Source: Parachlamydia acanthamoebae (GTDB taxonomy: Bacteria; Chlamydiota; Chlamydiia; Chlamydiales; Parachlamydiaceae). Taken from it: 64,000 bases of DNA. Both the position numbers and the translations under genes were made by a program. The DNA is taken from assembly GCF_000875975.1 (NCBI RefSeq), contig NZ_BAWW01000002.1, positions 124,001 through 188,000 on the forward strand, given 5' to 3'. The notes below the pieces were generated by a model, which did not search any database, was not told the DNA's origin, and worked only from the letters and a program-made list of their open reading frames with translations. Positions 8,406 to 16,126 of this stretch are shown here, piece after piece; position 1 is the stretch's first letter, and every line of letters begins with the position of its first letter.

Positions 8406-9584
8406 ATGCTTAAGAGTATCCAAACGCTTTACCACACCTTTTTGTTTTATGGTGGTGTATTACTTTGTCCTTTTTCACCAGGAACTCTCGCCTGGAAATT
8501 ATTTAAAAATAAAAAGGGAAAAATTCGATTAATGTCGAGGGATTTGATCTGTGATACTGAAACCCTCATAGCCTTGCCAAAAAGTGAGAACTCTCTTGAT
8601 GAATTTACTACAGCATTTTCTCCTTTCATCCCTCTTCTGACGTTAAATGGATTTTCTTGGAAGTTACGCCGGAAAATTCTTACAGATGGACTTAGAAAAA
8701 TTGACATAGATAAAGATTTCAAGTTCGATCTGCCTCTCAAAAAGGGAGATATCTACTGGGATGTTTTTGAAAGATTATTTCAAATTGGATTTGAATTGAT
8801 TTTTGGGCGAGCAGCCACTTCACTAGAATTTGATGATATGTATCTAGGTATTCTAGATATCAATCGTCTGATTAAAAGACATACAGGTTCTCCTGACATT
8901 GGAGTCCGTTGGAAATTATATCATCGTGTTGTGATTCTTCTATCAGAAGAGAATAAAAAATTTATCTTTTCAGATTCGAATGAATTTAAAACCCTCAGTG
9001 AAATTGATCGAGTTTCGATTGTTGTGGAAGATCTTTTGACTAGCATTTGCATTCAATGCTCAGACTTAATCTGTCACCTACTTTTGCTCTATTCATCCTA
9101 TCCAGAGGCTTTTAAAGCTAACTTGGATAATTGTATCCATGAAACTTTACGCCTATATCCTCTGACAGATATTTGGACAAGGAAACCTGAGGAAAGTGAA
9201 AGAGGCTGGATTGCGTCCCTCATCCAACTTAATCGAAGCGGATGGAGTGAACCAGATCATTTCAAACCTGAAAGATGGAATTTAGAGGATCATCCTCAAT
9301 TGATATCCTGGGGGTTTGATTCCAGAAGTTGTCCTGCGAGTAGAATTGGTTACAACTTATCAAAGAAAATGATTCAAAAAGTTCTCCTAAATGAAAATAT
9401 CTGGATTCTGCCTGCTTCAAATTTTAAACATAACAGAACCTTTTTAGAGGGTTGTCAAGTATGGATAGGGGAGGGGATGAAACCACCCTCATTAAAATGG
9501 AAATTCAAGGGGCAGTGGACCAATCAGTTTCATCAATGGATTTTTAGCCGTCTGCGTATGCTAGATCAAGGTGAATTATGGTGA
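8406..9584 (+). CDS. Divergent cytochrome P450
   Basis: 392 residues. The K-helix ExxR motif is ETLR at residues 246-249, followed by LYPLTDIWTRKP. A meander/PERF-type motif, FKPERWN, comes next. The haem-ligand loop is WGFDSRSCPASRIG, with the thiolate Cys at residue 309. In the usual consensus (FxxGxRxCxG) the Gly after Cys is here an Ala, and the Gly before Arg is Ser. The I-helix region, DLLTSICIQCSDLICHLLLLY, lacks the normal (A/G)GxxT oxygen-activation motif. A hydrophobic N-terminal stretch (residues 10-30) may be a membrane anchor. P450s are rare in obligate intracellular bacteria. The missing I-helix threonine suggests peroxide- or rearrangement-type chemistry, or loss of function. 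No redox partner gene is adjacent. Confidence 0.75.
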   Translation: MLKSIQTLYHTFLFYGGVLLCPFSPGTLAWKLFKNKKGKIRLMSRDLICDTETLIALPKSENSLDEFTTAFSPFIPLLTLNGFSWKLRRKILTDGLRKIDIDKDFKFDLPLKKGDIYWDVFERLFQIGFELIFGRAATSLEFDDMYLGILDINRLIKRHTGSPDIGVRWKLYHRVVILLSEENKKFIFSDSNEFKTLSEIDRVSIVVEDLLTSICIQCSDLICHLLLLYSSYPEAFKANLDNCIHETLRLYPLTDIWTRKPEESERGWIASLIQLNRSGWSEPDHFKPERWNLEDHPQLISWGFDSRSCPASRIGYNLSKKMIQKVLLNENIWILPASNFKHNRTFLEGCQVWIGEGMKPPSLKWKFKGQWTNQFHQWIFSRLRMLDQGELW

Positions 9585-9709
9585 AATTTCTCATTGGTAG
9601 TTTCTTGACTGCATAATTTTTGCATTTCTGATTGCACACATAAGCAAATTGAAGAGGGATAGTCAATTATTCGGAAGAAAGCATGTGTCTCGGAAACGTC
9701 AGTAATTTT

Positions 9710-10927
9710 TTAAATATTATCGGTTTTTTCTCCACCTCCTTCGACCCACAATAGCTCAATTAATTGTAATATTTTTCTGTAAGCATCTAGATCTTCCTGG
9801 TGGATGTCTTGTCTTAATCGAAGGACGGTTTGATCTTGTTGTGTGTCTGAATCTTTTTCCTGATTAATGATTCTATCCATGACTCGCTGGTGGGGATGTT
9901 GGATTTGATGTAATAATTTTTTCTCTTTAATCTTGCGCATCGTCTGTCTATATTCGACTAGTTGACTGTTTACAATATGTTTTTCCAACGCTGTTTTTGC
10001 TTTATTCTTTTTTTTGCCGAATTTTACTTCTTTTTTTGGATGTTTTCCTATTTTTACCCGTAAAAGCACTTCTTCTTCCTTTAATCCCATTTTGACCCGT
10101 TTATAAAGGGATGCTTTTTCATAATGAATGGTTGGGTCTCTTTTATTTGTAATAATTCCCTTGTTTTGGGGATTTTCAAAAGCTTTCATGGACTTCAAAT
10201 TCCATCCAAAAAGGCGAATGAAAAAGGACATGAGTTTCCCTTTTTTAGCTGCGACGGCAGCTGCAAATGAACTAAAAGAAGATTCTGATAGCAGAGGGCC
10301 TTTATGCTGCATTTTATCATGTAGTTCTGCTGCAACTCCCCCACCCATAGAATGGCCATATAACATAATATTTTTAGAATTAACACCTTTGCTATGCAAA
10401 TATTCAAGAAGCATTTCACCATCTTGCACCAAATCTTTCGTATTTTTGGCTCTTCCTTTGTGCCCCTTATTATCTAAAATTTGACTATCTCCAACACCAC
10501 GATAATTAAAAGTTAAAACATGGGCATTGGTATCTTCTGCAAGCTTTTTTAAGGCATCTAAATGCTTTTCGTATTGAGAGTTCATGCCATTAAATATCAC
10601 GATCCACTTATCCGATTCAAATTTCGGATGAAGTGCAAAGGAATCTAAAACAATTTTTTTGTCGGCAGATTCAATTTTGATTGAGGATCCAAATCCAGCC
10701 TCTTCGAGATTCTTTTTTTTTGCTGCTATATTCTCTTTTGTATCGTTAATTTTAGATTTTAGGATTTTATTGCCAATTTTTTTCCCAAAGTGCTCTCTTA
10801 ACGCTTTTATAACTCCAATCGAAGCTTTCTTAATTTTTTTATTTGAATGGGAAGGAGCTTGAATAGATGAGCAAGTAAAAATTTCAATATGATGAGTGGA
10901 TGACCTTGCTGATTCCGTAGGGTGCAT
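9710..10927 (-). CDS. Alpha/beta hydrolase with long basic C-terminal extension
   Basis: 405 residues. The core hydrolase fold spans about residues 90-220: WIVIFNGMNSQYEKH (oxyanion strand), VLTFNYRGVGDS and the nucleophile elbow MLYGHSMGGGVAAEL. No obvious downstream Asp and His in standard spacing can be assigned. The C-terminal 150 residues are Lys/Glu-rich and probably helical (KKEVKFGKKKNKAKTALEKH and after). The N-terminal 60 residues are Ser/Lys-rich, without a Sec signal. This layout, a lipase-like core inside charged flanks, resembles secreted effector hydrolases of Legionella and Parachlamydia more than a housekeeping esterase; that is inference. The upstream 190 bases are very AT-rich. 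Confidence 0.75.
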   Translation of the reverse strand: MHPTESARSSTHHIEIFTCSSIQAPSHSNKKIKKASIGVIKALREHFGKKIGNKILKSKINDTKENIAAKKKNLEEAGFGSSIKIESADKKIVLDSFALHPKFESDKWIVIFNGMNSQYEKHLDALKKLAEDTNAHVLTFNYRGVGDSQILDNKGHKGRAKNTKDLVQDGEMLLEYLHSKGVNSKNIMLYGHSMGGGVAAELHDKMQHKGPLLSESSFSSFAAAVAAKKGKLMSFFIRLFGWNLKSMKAFENPQNKGIITNKRDPTIHYEKASLYKRVKMGLKEEEVLLRVKIGKHPKKEVKFGKKKNKAKTALEKHIVNSQLVEYRQTMRKIKEKKLLHQIQHPHQRVMDRIINQEKDSDTQQDQTVLRLRQDIHQEDLDAYRKILQLIELLWVEGGGEKTDNI

Positions 10928-11009
10928 AAATCACCTCTTAATGATTTAAATGAATAATATGTTTTATTGTTTATTATACAAATGTTTTATATAAAATTCA
11001 TTTGTTTTT

Positions 11010-11047
11010 TTAGTTAACTAAGTAATGTTGTTTATTTAGTTAACTAA
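11010..11047. repeat. Two direct copies of a palindrome, TTTAGTTAACTAA
   Basis: The 13-mer occurs at 11010-11022 and 11035-11047, 25 bases apart. Its core TTAGTTAACTAA is a perfect 12-base palindrome, and a partial third copy (GTAACTAAA) follows at about 11060. The repeats lie between the hydrolase promoter region and the IS982 remnant. They may be an operator or belong to the insertion junction. Confidence 0.6.
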
Positions 11048-11150
11048 TGTAAGTTGTAAGTAACTAAATTAAAATAAATTTTAGCTCTCAATAAAAAAGG
11101 CCTCGAATCCTTAAATTGTTTTGCACAAACAAAAAATAGGGACCGAAGCC

Positions 11151-11738
11151 ATGGAAATACAGATTATAGTAATTTACTGCCTTTTGGACGACTACATCCT
11201 TTCGAAAGGGCATAAAGATTGGCCAAATGCCAAACTTTCTACTGCGGAAGTGATGTTGATAAACATAGTCGGAATGAGATTTTTTTATGGGAATATTGAG
11301 ACTGCACGAACATTTCTTACAGAGCATAAATACATTCTAAAATGTCTGAGTAAAAGTGCTTTGAATAGAAGGACTCACCAAATTCCTATGGAGTGGTGGG
11401 AAGAGATTCTTGAGTTTATCCAAAAAATGAGAAACCAAGGTAAATTACCTCTTGAATATATTGTAGACGCCTTTCCTGTGTCTGTTTGCAGGAATATAAG
11501 AATTCGAAACTGCAGAATTTATGAAGGAGAAGAATTCAGAGGATATAACTTTAGCAAACGTGAATGGTTTTACGGACTAAAAGTTACAGTAATTGCTTCT
11601 CGGGATGGCTGTCCTTTGAGAGTGATACTTTGTCCGGGAAGTGAACATGACTCTGTTCCTTTCAAAGTGATGACTCGTAATTTGCCCAAGGGTAGTGAAA
11701 TTTATGGAGACTCAGCATATTCTAATTGTACCCATTGA
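11151..11738 (+). pseudogene. IS982-family transposase, truncated at the 3' end
   Basis: About 195 codons remain of a transposase of roughly 290 residues. The typical IS982 pattern is visible: IYCLLDDYI at the N-terminus, LSTAEVMLI, then VDAFPVSVCRNIRI holding the first catalytic Asp, then YNFSKREWFYGLKV, and GDSAYSN holding the second Asp. The frame ends three codons later (CTH, stop), so the third acidic residue and the whole C-terminal part are missing. The ATG at 11151 is the likely start; an upstream frame to 11121 exists. No intact terminal inverted repeat is visible at the right end. The remnant marks the left edge of an island-like region next to ssrA and cannot transpose by itself. 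Confidence 0.82.
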
Positions 11739-11867
11739 AAGTCCCTTGTAAAGTGGGATATTCTAGATAAAACCGCAATAAAATGCAACTAAGAGACGAC
11801 CAATCTCCCCACTAAAACTATCAATTCCCTAGCACATTAACAGGTAAATGAGACTGTTTTGAATAAA

Positions 11868-11885
11868 TTACGCAATTTTTACGCA
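11868..11885 (+). repeat. TTACGCA tandem pair, 11-base period
   Basis: TTACGCA occurs at 11868-11874 and 11879-11885. The same heptamer recurs in inverted orientation beside ssrA (16011-16042), giving a loosely symmetrical pair around 11.9-16.0 kb. Confidence 0.45.
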
Positions 11886-11943
11886 TTTGAGGAATGTTTT
11901 GGCACATTTTAATTTGTTTTAAAGGCATTAAAGCGATACCGAC

Positions 11944-12954
11944 TTAATTGAATTCGGTTTCGAATTCTCTGATGGTTTTTAAGATCAATTCCCACTCAGG
12001 AACCTCCCTAAAAAACATGGATTTCATTAGGTTGTAGTCTTTTTGAAGTTCTTTTAAGGTATGCGAAGGAGGGGAAAGCTTCAAAGTTCCTTGTCTAGCA
12101 GTGCTGTAGCTTGCCCAGCCAGATGCAAAATAAATGCTTTTGTGATTAGCCACCCTTTCAAGTAAAGCAGCTTCTTTCAGCGCTTTTTGTTTTACCGGAG
12201 AATTTAATAATCGGAAAAAGTCATAGAAGTGCCTCGAAATACGTGGTGGAAGCTTTTTATCTTGGGGTAGATGTGCATATTGATGAAGGATAGTCGCCTT
12301 TTCCCAAAAAGTTCGCTCGGCATTCAACACCCGAACGACTATTTCAGATTCATGAATTTTTTCTTTTAATGCTTCTTTAGCGTAGCTTTGTATTCTATGT
12401 TGACTGACCGGCCAATGTTCTGACCTTGCCCCAATTTCGATTTTTACAAGGGGTCTAATATATCCAGCTTTTGAAGTTTCGCTTGGATATTCAAATAATA
12501 AGGTTTGAGCATCAGGGTCTTCTTGATCAAGGAATACTTGCCATCCATCGGTTACCCCAAGTTTTTCTGCAAAGGCATCTTTAAGATCAGCCAGCATCTG
12601 AGTTTGCACATAAACAGAGCAAGCTTTTGAAAGATTGTCAATTATAGCATTCTGTTTTTTCTTGGACGGTGCATTTTCAGGATCATGAGGCGTCCCAAAA
12701 CCAAAAAATTCTCTTTCGATTGAAAGATCAATGTCCTCTGAAAAACGATCAATTAATCCATATATTTTTGAAAGAGACGTGCCTCCCTTGAAGGTAAGAT
12801 ACGGCTTTATCTTCTCAAGTGAAAATAGCCTTTCTAAAACCCATACAACCCAATAATCTTTCTCTATAATTTCAAAAGGCATATTTTGGATATCAGTAGC
12901 AGTTCTAAAGAAAAGTGCTCGTTCATCTTTGGATAAAAGATAAATTTCATTCAT
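11944..12954 (-). CDS. AbiEii/AbiGii-type nucleotidyltransferase toxin
   Basis: 336 residues, a normal length for the family. The polymerase-beta-like active site is visible in FKGGTSLSKIYGLIDRFSED followed by IDLSIERE, which gives the GGTSL signature and the (D/E)xD metal motif. WEKATILHQYAH later in the chain is another usual AbiEii motif. Type IV AbiE systems halt growth and give abortive phage protection: the toxin transfers nucleotides to RNA (shown for MenT/AbiEii relatives) and the antitoxin represses the operon. The start overlaps the stop of the upstream antitoxin gene by four bases, the usual arrangement. In an obligate intracellular bacterium it may act as an addiction module of the island rather than in phage defence. 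Confidence 0.9.
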   Translation of the reverse strand: MNEIYLLSKDERALFFRTATDIQNMPFEIIEKDYWVVWVLERLFSLEKIKPYLTFKGGTSLSKIYGLIDRFSEDIDLSIEREFFGFGTPHDPENAPSKKKQNAIIDNLSKACSVYVQTQMLADLKDAFAEKLGVTDGWQVFLDQEDPDAQTLLFEYPSETSKAGYIRPLVKIEIGARSEHWPVSQHRIQSYAKEALKEKIHESEIVVRVLNAERTFWEKATILHQYAHLPQDKKLPPRISRHFYDFFRLLNSPVKQKALKEAALLERVANHKSIYFASGWASYSTARQGTLKLSPPSHTLKELQKDYNLMKSMFFREVPEWELILKTIREFETEFN

Positions 12955-13559
12955 GGCTTGAGTCCCATTATTTCAAAAACAAGAGCGCGGATCCAGGCGG
13001 GAGCAAATTTCATGTTTTTTTTAATTTCTTCTTCAGTTGTATTTTTTAGGAATTTTGAAATTTGCGCACGCGCTATCTGGTCAATATGATCTTTTCCTAG
13101 ATTTTTCAAAGCTTGAATCAGAAGACCTTCTCTAGTCCCTGCAGAAGACATAATTTTTTTTGTGGTCTTTTTAAAAATGATTTCTTGATTTCCAATCTTA
13201 ACTTTTCGGGATGGGCCTTCGGTCAAAAATATAACCCGACCAGGCACTTGCACAGAAAGGCCAACTAAATTGGCAGCATAAGCTCCAGCAGGTTGTATTT
13301 GAACTCCATTTTTTTCTGCAATTGCCTTGGCGACTTCGTTCAAATCAGGTGGAATGGTACCCAATAGGTCATGCATTTTGGGATAATCATAAACACCCTG
13401 AACAAGCCGCCGGATGATGTTTTGTTTTTGAAGTTGTGAAAGAGCCTTTCGAATAGAAGCATCGCTACCTAGATCCGAAAAGTGCATAGTGGTAAAACAC
13501 CAACCGCGACCATGATCGATAATTCTATCCTTTACCAAGATTTCAATACTTTGATGCAT
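12951..13559 (-). CDS. AbiEi-like antitoxin (DUF6088-type)
   Basis: 202 residues. The N-terminal 70 residues look like a winged helix: SIRKALSQLQKQNIIRRLVQ followed by GVYDYPK, the usual beta-wing of AbiEi proteins. The middle part (AVAKAIAEKNGVQIQPAGAY-type region, LVGLSVQVPGRVIFLTEGPS) matches the DUF6088 group that accompanies AbiEii toxins. It is expected to be a DNA-binding autorepressor and antitoxin. Two identical 29-base palindromes lie 19 and 70 bases before the start codon, fitting autoregulation. It is the first gene of the two-gene operon. Confidence 0.85.
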   Translation of the reverse strand: MHQSIEILVKDRIIDHGRGWCFTTMHFSDLGSDASIRKALSQLQKQNIIRRLVQGVYDYPKMHDLLGTIPPDLNEVAKAIAEKNGVQIQPAGAYAANLVGLSVQVPGRVIFLTEGPSRKVKIGNQEIIFKKTTKKIMSSAGTREGLLIQALKNLGKDHIDQIARAQISKFLKNTTEEEIKKNMKFAPAWIRALVFEIMGLKP

Positions 13560-13577
13560 TTTATATCATCCCCTGAT

Positions 13578-13606
13578 TTTCACAAAAATAGCATCTTTTT
13601 GTGAAA
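13578..13606. promoter_or_regulatory. Palindromic operator 1 of the AbiE-like operon
   Basis: A 29-base inverted repeat with arms TTTCACAAAAA and TTTTTGTGAAA around TAGCATC. It is identical to the second copy at 13629-13657. It overlaps the likely -10 region for the antitoxin gene on the minus strand. Confidence 0.75.
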
Positions 13607-13628
13607 TCAAGCAACTTAATTGTTCGCT

Positions 13629-13657
13629 TTTCACAAAAATAGCATCTTTTTGTGAAA
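13629..13657. promoter_or_regulatory. Palindromic operator 2 of the AbiE-like operon
   Basis: Exact second copy of the 29-base inverted repeat, centred 51 bases from the first, close to five helical turns. It lies directly before the -35 element of the divergent gene at 13699, so a repressor bound here could control both directions. Confidence 0.75.
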
Positions 13658-13661
13658 TTTA

Positions 13662-13691
13662 TTGACTTACAGCTGCACTTTTTGCTAGATT
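13662..13691 (+). promoter_or_regulatory. Promoter of the 13699 gene, probably leaderless
   Basis: TTGACT (13662-13667), 18-base spacer, TAGATT (13686-13691). The ATG begins only eight bases after the -10 box, so the transcript would have almost no leader, which agrees with the absence of a ribosome-binding site. Confidence 0.5.
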
Positions 13692-13698
13692 CTTTGTC

Positions 13699-14067
13699 AT
13701 GAATAAGATCACGCCAAAGATATTTAATGGGAGTTTAGAGCTCGTTCTTTCGGAAACGGTATGCTGTAACCCAAAACACGGTCTCCAAGTCCACATACCT
13801 GTTACTTCCGAAAAGACGGCTCAATTTCATTTTAGATTTGAATCAGATTCTGACCCCTCTAAAAAAGGCTGCGCAACTTCTCAAGACGGAAATGTGTTAA
13901 CTCTTATTCTTACCAATTTTCTCGGTTCTTTTGGCGCTTCATTGACTAATCCCTTGGAGTTTTGCATTGGCGAAGATAAATTTTTTTTACAATTTTATGG
14001 AACAGCCTCGGGGTCAGACTGTTTGTGTTTAACAATTTCAGTATTTAAAGGTCAAAAAAATGCCTAA
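13699..14067 (+). CDS. Small hypothetical protein, 122 residues
   Basis: I do not recognise a function. The sequence reads as beta-rich (FNGSLELVLSETVC, VLTLILTNFLGSFGASLTNP, KFFLQFYGTASGSDCLCLTI) with six cysteines, and has no signal peptide. It overlaps the next gene by eight bases, and the two look like a co-translated pair. It is transcribed divergently from the AbiE-like antitoxin, with the shared operators between them. Pairs of a small beta protein and a small membrane protein occur in mobile islands, but no role can be given. Confidence 0.65.
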   Translation: MNKITPKIFNGSLELVLSETVCCNPKHGLQVHIPVTSEKTAQFHFRFESDSDPSKKGCATSQDGNVLTLILTNFLGSFGASLTNPLEFCIGEDKFFLQFYGTASGSDCLCLTISVFKGQKNA

Positions 14068-14431
14068 TTTTTTTTCGACACTTACTGGAAAAAAGATTAC
14101 TGGAGATGGCTATAAAAGCAATGTTATGGCTTCAGTAAATTGGGTCATTGGCTTTTGTCAGTTACTATTTGGAACCGGAGTTGTAGCGGGACCTAGTCTT
14201 TGGATTCAAATCTTGAGTGCTACTATCATGATTGGACTTTTAGTTTTTTATTGTTGGATGGTTAGATATTTTGTAGTTTTTGATCCTTCACGTTTGCAGA
14301 GTGAGAGATATAATCTTGAGATGCATGCTATCAATGCTTTGCAGAGCAGCGTGTCGGATGATAAAGCTAAGCTCACAATCCCTCCCCAAAAGCCGCCCAC
14401 CATTCAAAAATCTTCTCAGCCTTACTCATAA
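14060..14431 (+). CDS. Small two-helix membrane protein, 123 residues
   Basis: There are two predicted membrane segments, at about residues 27-47 (VNWVIGFCQLLFGTGVVAGP) and 50-73 (IQILSATIMIGLLVFYCWMV). A hydrophilic tail rich in Pro, Lys and Ser follows. No family is recognised. The start overlaps the end of the 122-residue gene, implying joint expression. The protein is probably held in the inner membrane and works with its partner. Confidence 0.65.
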   Translation: MPNFFSTLTGKKITGDGYKSNVMASVNWVIGFCQLLFGTGVVAGPSLWIQILSATIMIGLLVFYCWMVRYFVVFDPSRLQSERYNLEMHAINALQSSVSDDKAKLTIPPQKPPTIQKSSQPYS

Positions 14432-14440
14432 CTTTAGAAT

Positions 14441-14505
14441 TTGTGACAATGATATCGAAGTGTGACAGGAGTTTGCCAGGATTCACACATGTCACAATCG
14501 TCACA
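14441..14505. repeat. Four TGTGACA-type motifs in direct and inverted order
   Basis: TTGTGACA at 14441, GTGTGACA at 14460, then TGTCACAA at 14490 and GTCACAG at 14499. The outer TTGTGACA/TGTCACAA pair is a perfect 8-base inverted repeat. The motifs lie between two convergent genes. Confidence 0.45.
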
Positions 14506-14592
14506 GATAAAGTATTGCAAACTCGGTTTGGTCGGGTTTGTGCGGGTGTCTTTCTTCTTCAATTTGAGCAGCTTGGAAGAGATGGAGAAGGT

Positions 14593-15891
14593 TCATTGAC
14601 CGTTCGGATTGGATGTGTTGAGGAGATCTCGTTCTTTCAAGACCTCCAGTATAGCAGGGATATAAGACCCCAAAATAGGTGATTCAGGATCTAAGTTCAC
14701 AAGAAGTTGCTGTTTTTGTAACACATCAATCCAGCTATACTCCAGTCCTTCTCCAGATAATTTTAGTACTAAATTAAAATACACATAGGACAACCAATTT
14801 TGTTTTCCGAAATTAAATCTCTTGTAGATTTTTAATTGCCATCCATTTTCTTTGGCTCTGATATGGAGCCGCTCTATTTCTCCAATCACACGATTTGAGG
14901 CTTGGGCTCGACTGATACTTTTTTTCTGAACGGCAGCCGCAGAATCTACACAGCTACGCCAAATTAAGAAGAAGATTTCACCAAGAGGCCTTTCTATAAT
15001 CAATTGATTAAATAAAAATTTTGTTTTATCTCCAACTTGATGGGGTAACCCATATTCTTCCCTTGTTCGTTCAAGAAATTCCAATGCCTCATCAGTCATC
15101 AGTGCTCGGATATCTAAAGCAATGCATTCGGCGTCTCCGCAGTCAAACGAGCAAGTTCTGAGAGTATTTAAGAGATGCTCTTTGGGATTTAGTGCATGGC
15201 TAATTACTTTATAGCTTTCGCTTTGTCCATTCCAATTAAGGGAATCATCCTTAAGCACTGCTGTACGAGGACTGTCATCCAAAAACTGAAGATAGGATAT
15301 TACTTTTTGAATTGCTTCCGCTGATTTATGAGGACTTGTTCCCAAAGAAAGTTCTGAGTCCCTAAGGGGTGTAATAATAAAAGGATCTTCACTCGTTGAC
15401 TGTACGAGCATGGCCAATAAAATTGCCCAATCATCATATGTACCAAATTCTAACGAATTCACGTTTTGATTGTGGTTTTGAACCCGATTTTTGATAAGTT
15501 CCTTTCGGTGAGCTTCTTCTAAAAATGCTTTTTCTTGCGCTTCTTTTTTTAAGCGCTCTTTTTCGATTCGATGAAAGGCTAAGCATGGTGAGCAATTACA
15601 TTTCAGCGCAAAAGGTTTGTGCCCACATCCAATGCAGGTTGCAGATCTATTCCATTTTAACCCTTCTTTAAATTCACTTCGGCTTGCAAAATATCCTCCA
15701 ATGGATCCTTGGCAGACAGAACATTGCTCAGGAATGAGAATTTTGCCAATGGAATAAGGACCATGCATTTGGGGATTGTTTAACTTCTCGATATCGTTTC
15801 CAATTGCTTGGTTCCATGTTTGGCCAACCCAAAATCTCTCCATAACTGAATACATCCAGGGCTCAATGTTTAAATAAATTGTTTCATTCAT
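14593..15891 (-). CDS. Hypothetical protein with N-terminal zinc-ribbon-like cysteines, 432 residues
   Basis: No family is recognised. The N-terminal third has Cys pairs spaced like a zinc-binding module: CSVCQG (about residue 57), CIGCGHKPFALKCNCSPC (about residues 86-103). A charged, probably coiled-coil stretch (RIEKERLKKEAQEKAFLEEA) follows, then a mainly helical C-terminal region. No signal peptide. It lies between the AbiE-like module and ssrA and is probably part of the island cargo. It could be a nucleic-acid-binding protein, judging only from the ribbon. Confidence 0.6.
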   Translation of the reverse strand: MNETIYLNIEPWMYSVMERFWVGQTWNQAIGNDIEKLNNPQMHGPYSIGKILIPEQCSVCQGSIGGYFASRSEFKEGLKWNRSATCIGCGHKPFALKCNCSPCLAFHRIEKERLKKEAQEKAFLEEAHRKELIKNRVQNHNQNVNSLEFGTYDDWAILLAMLVQSTSEDPFIITPLRDSELSLGTSPHKSAEAIQKVISYLQFLDDSPRTAVLKDDSLNWNGQSESYKVISHALNPKEHLLNTLRTCSFDCGDAECIALDIRALMTDEALEFLERTREEYGLPHQVGDKTKFLFNQLIIERPLGEIFFLIWRSCVDSAAAVQKKSISRAQASNRVIGEIERLHIRAKENGWQLKIYKRFNFGKQNWLSYVYFNLVLKLSGEGLEYSWIDVLQKQQLLVNLDPESPILGSYIPAILEVLKERDLLNTSNPNGQ

Positions 15892-16010
15892 AATTATTCT
15901 TTTGCGGACGCATTAGCTGGTTTTATGATTTTAGTTAGGATTACGAGCTATGATCATAGCATGCACTTATAAAAAAGAGAATCGTTTTACTGCAGTTTTA
16001 TCCAGTCTAG

Positions 16011-16042
16011 TGCGTAAATACTGCGTAAATGAGCTTTACGCA
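16011..16042. repeat. TGCGTAA repeats beside ssrA
   Basis: TGCGTAA at 16011-16017 and 16022-16028 (11-base period), and the inverse TTACGCA at 16036-16042. Just before it, 15983-16002 is 17/20 identical, in inverted orientation, to 11766-11785. Arm-type recombinase sites or decayed element ends are possible. Confidence 0.45.
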
Positions 16043-16090
16043 GCTAAATTTTTCGATGTGATTTTTGTGTTGTAAGCCACTAAAAACAAA

Positions 16091-16115
16091 AGGCTTCAGT
16101 CCTTAAACTGAAGCC
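16091..16115 (-). terminator. Rho-independent terminator of ssrA
   Basis: On the minus strand the sequence AAGGCTTCAGT forms an 11-bp stem with ACTGAAGCCTT around a short loop and is followed by a T-rich run. It starts about 12 bases after the mature tmRNA 3' end. Confidence 0.85.
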
Positions 16116-16126
16116 TTAAAATTGAA

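Noticed and set aside
13578-13657. Two repeats that could suggest a mini CRISPR array
   Set aside because: Only two copies, palindromic, at a promoter and next to a winged-helix repressor gene, so they are operators. No cas genes are present.
14443-14682. 79-codon + strand frame
   Set aside because: It overlaps the end of the Cys-rich 432-residue gene, has no ribosome-binding site and reads as random composition.
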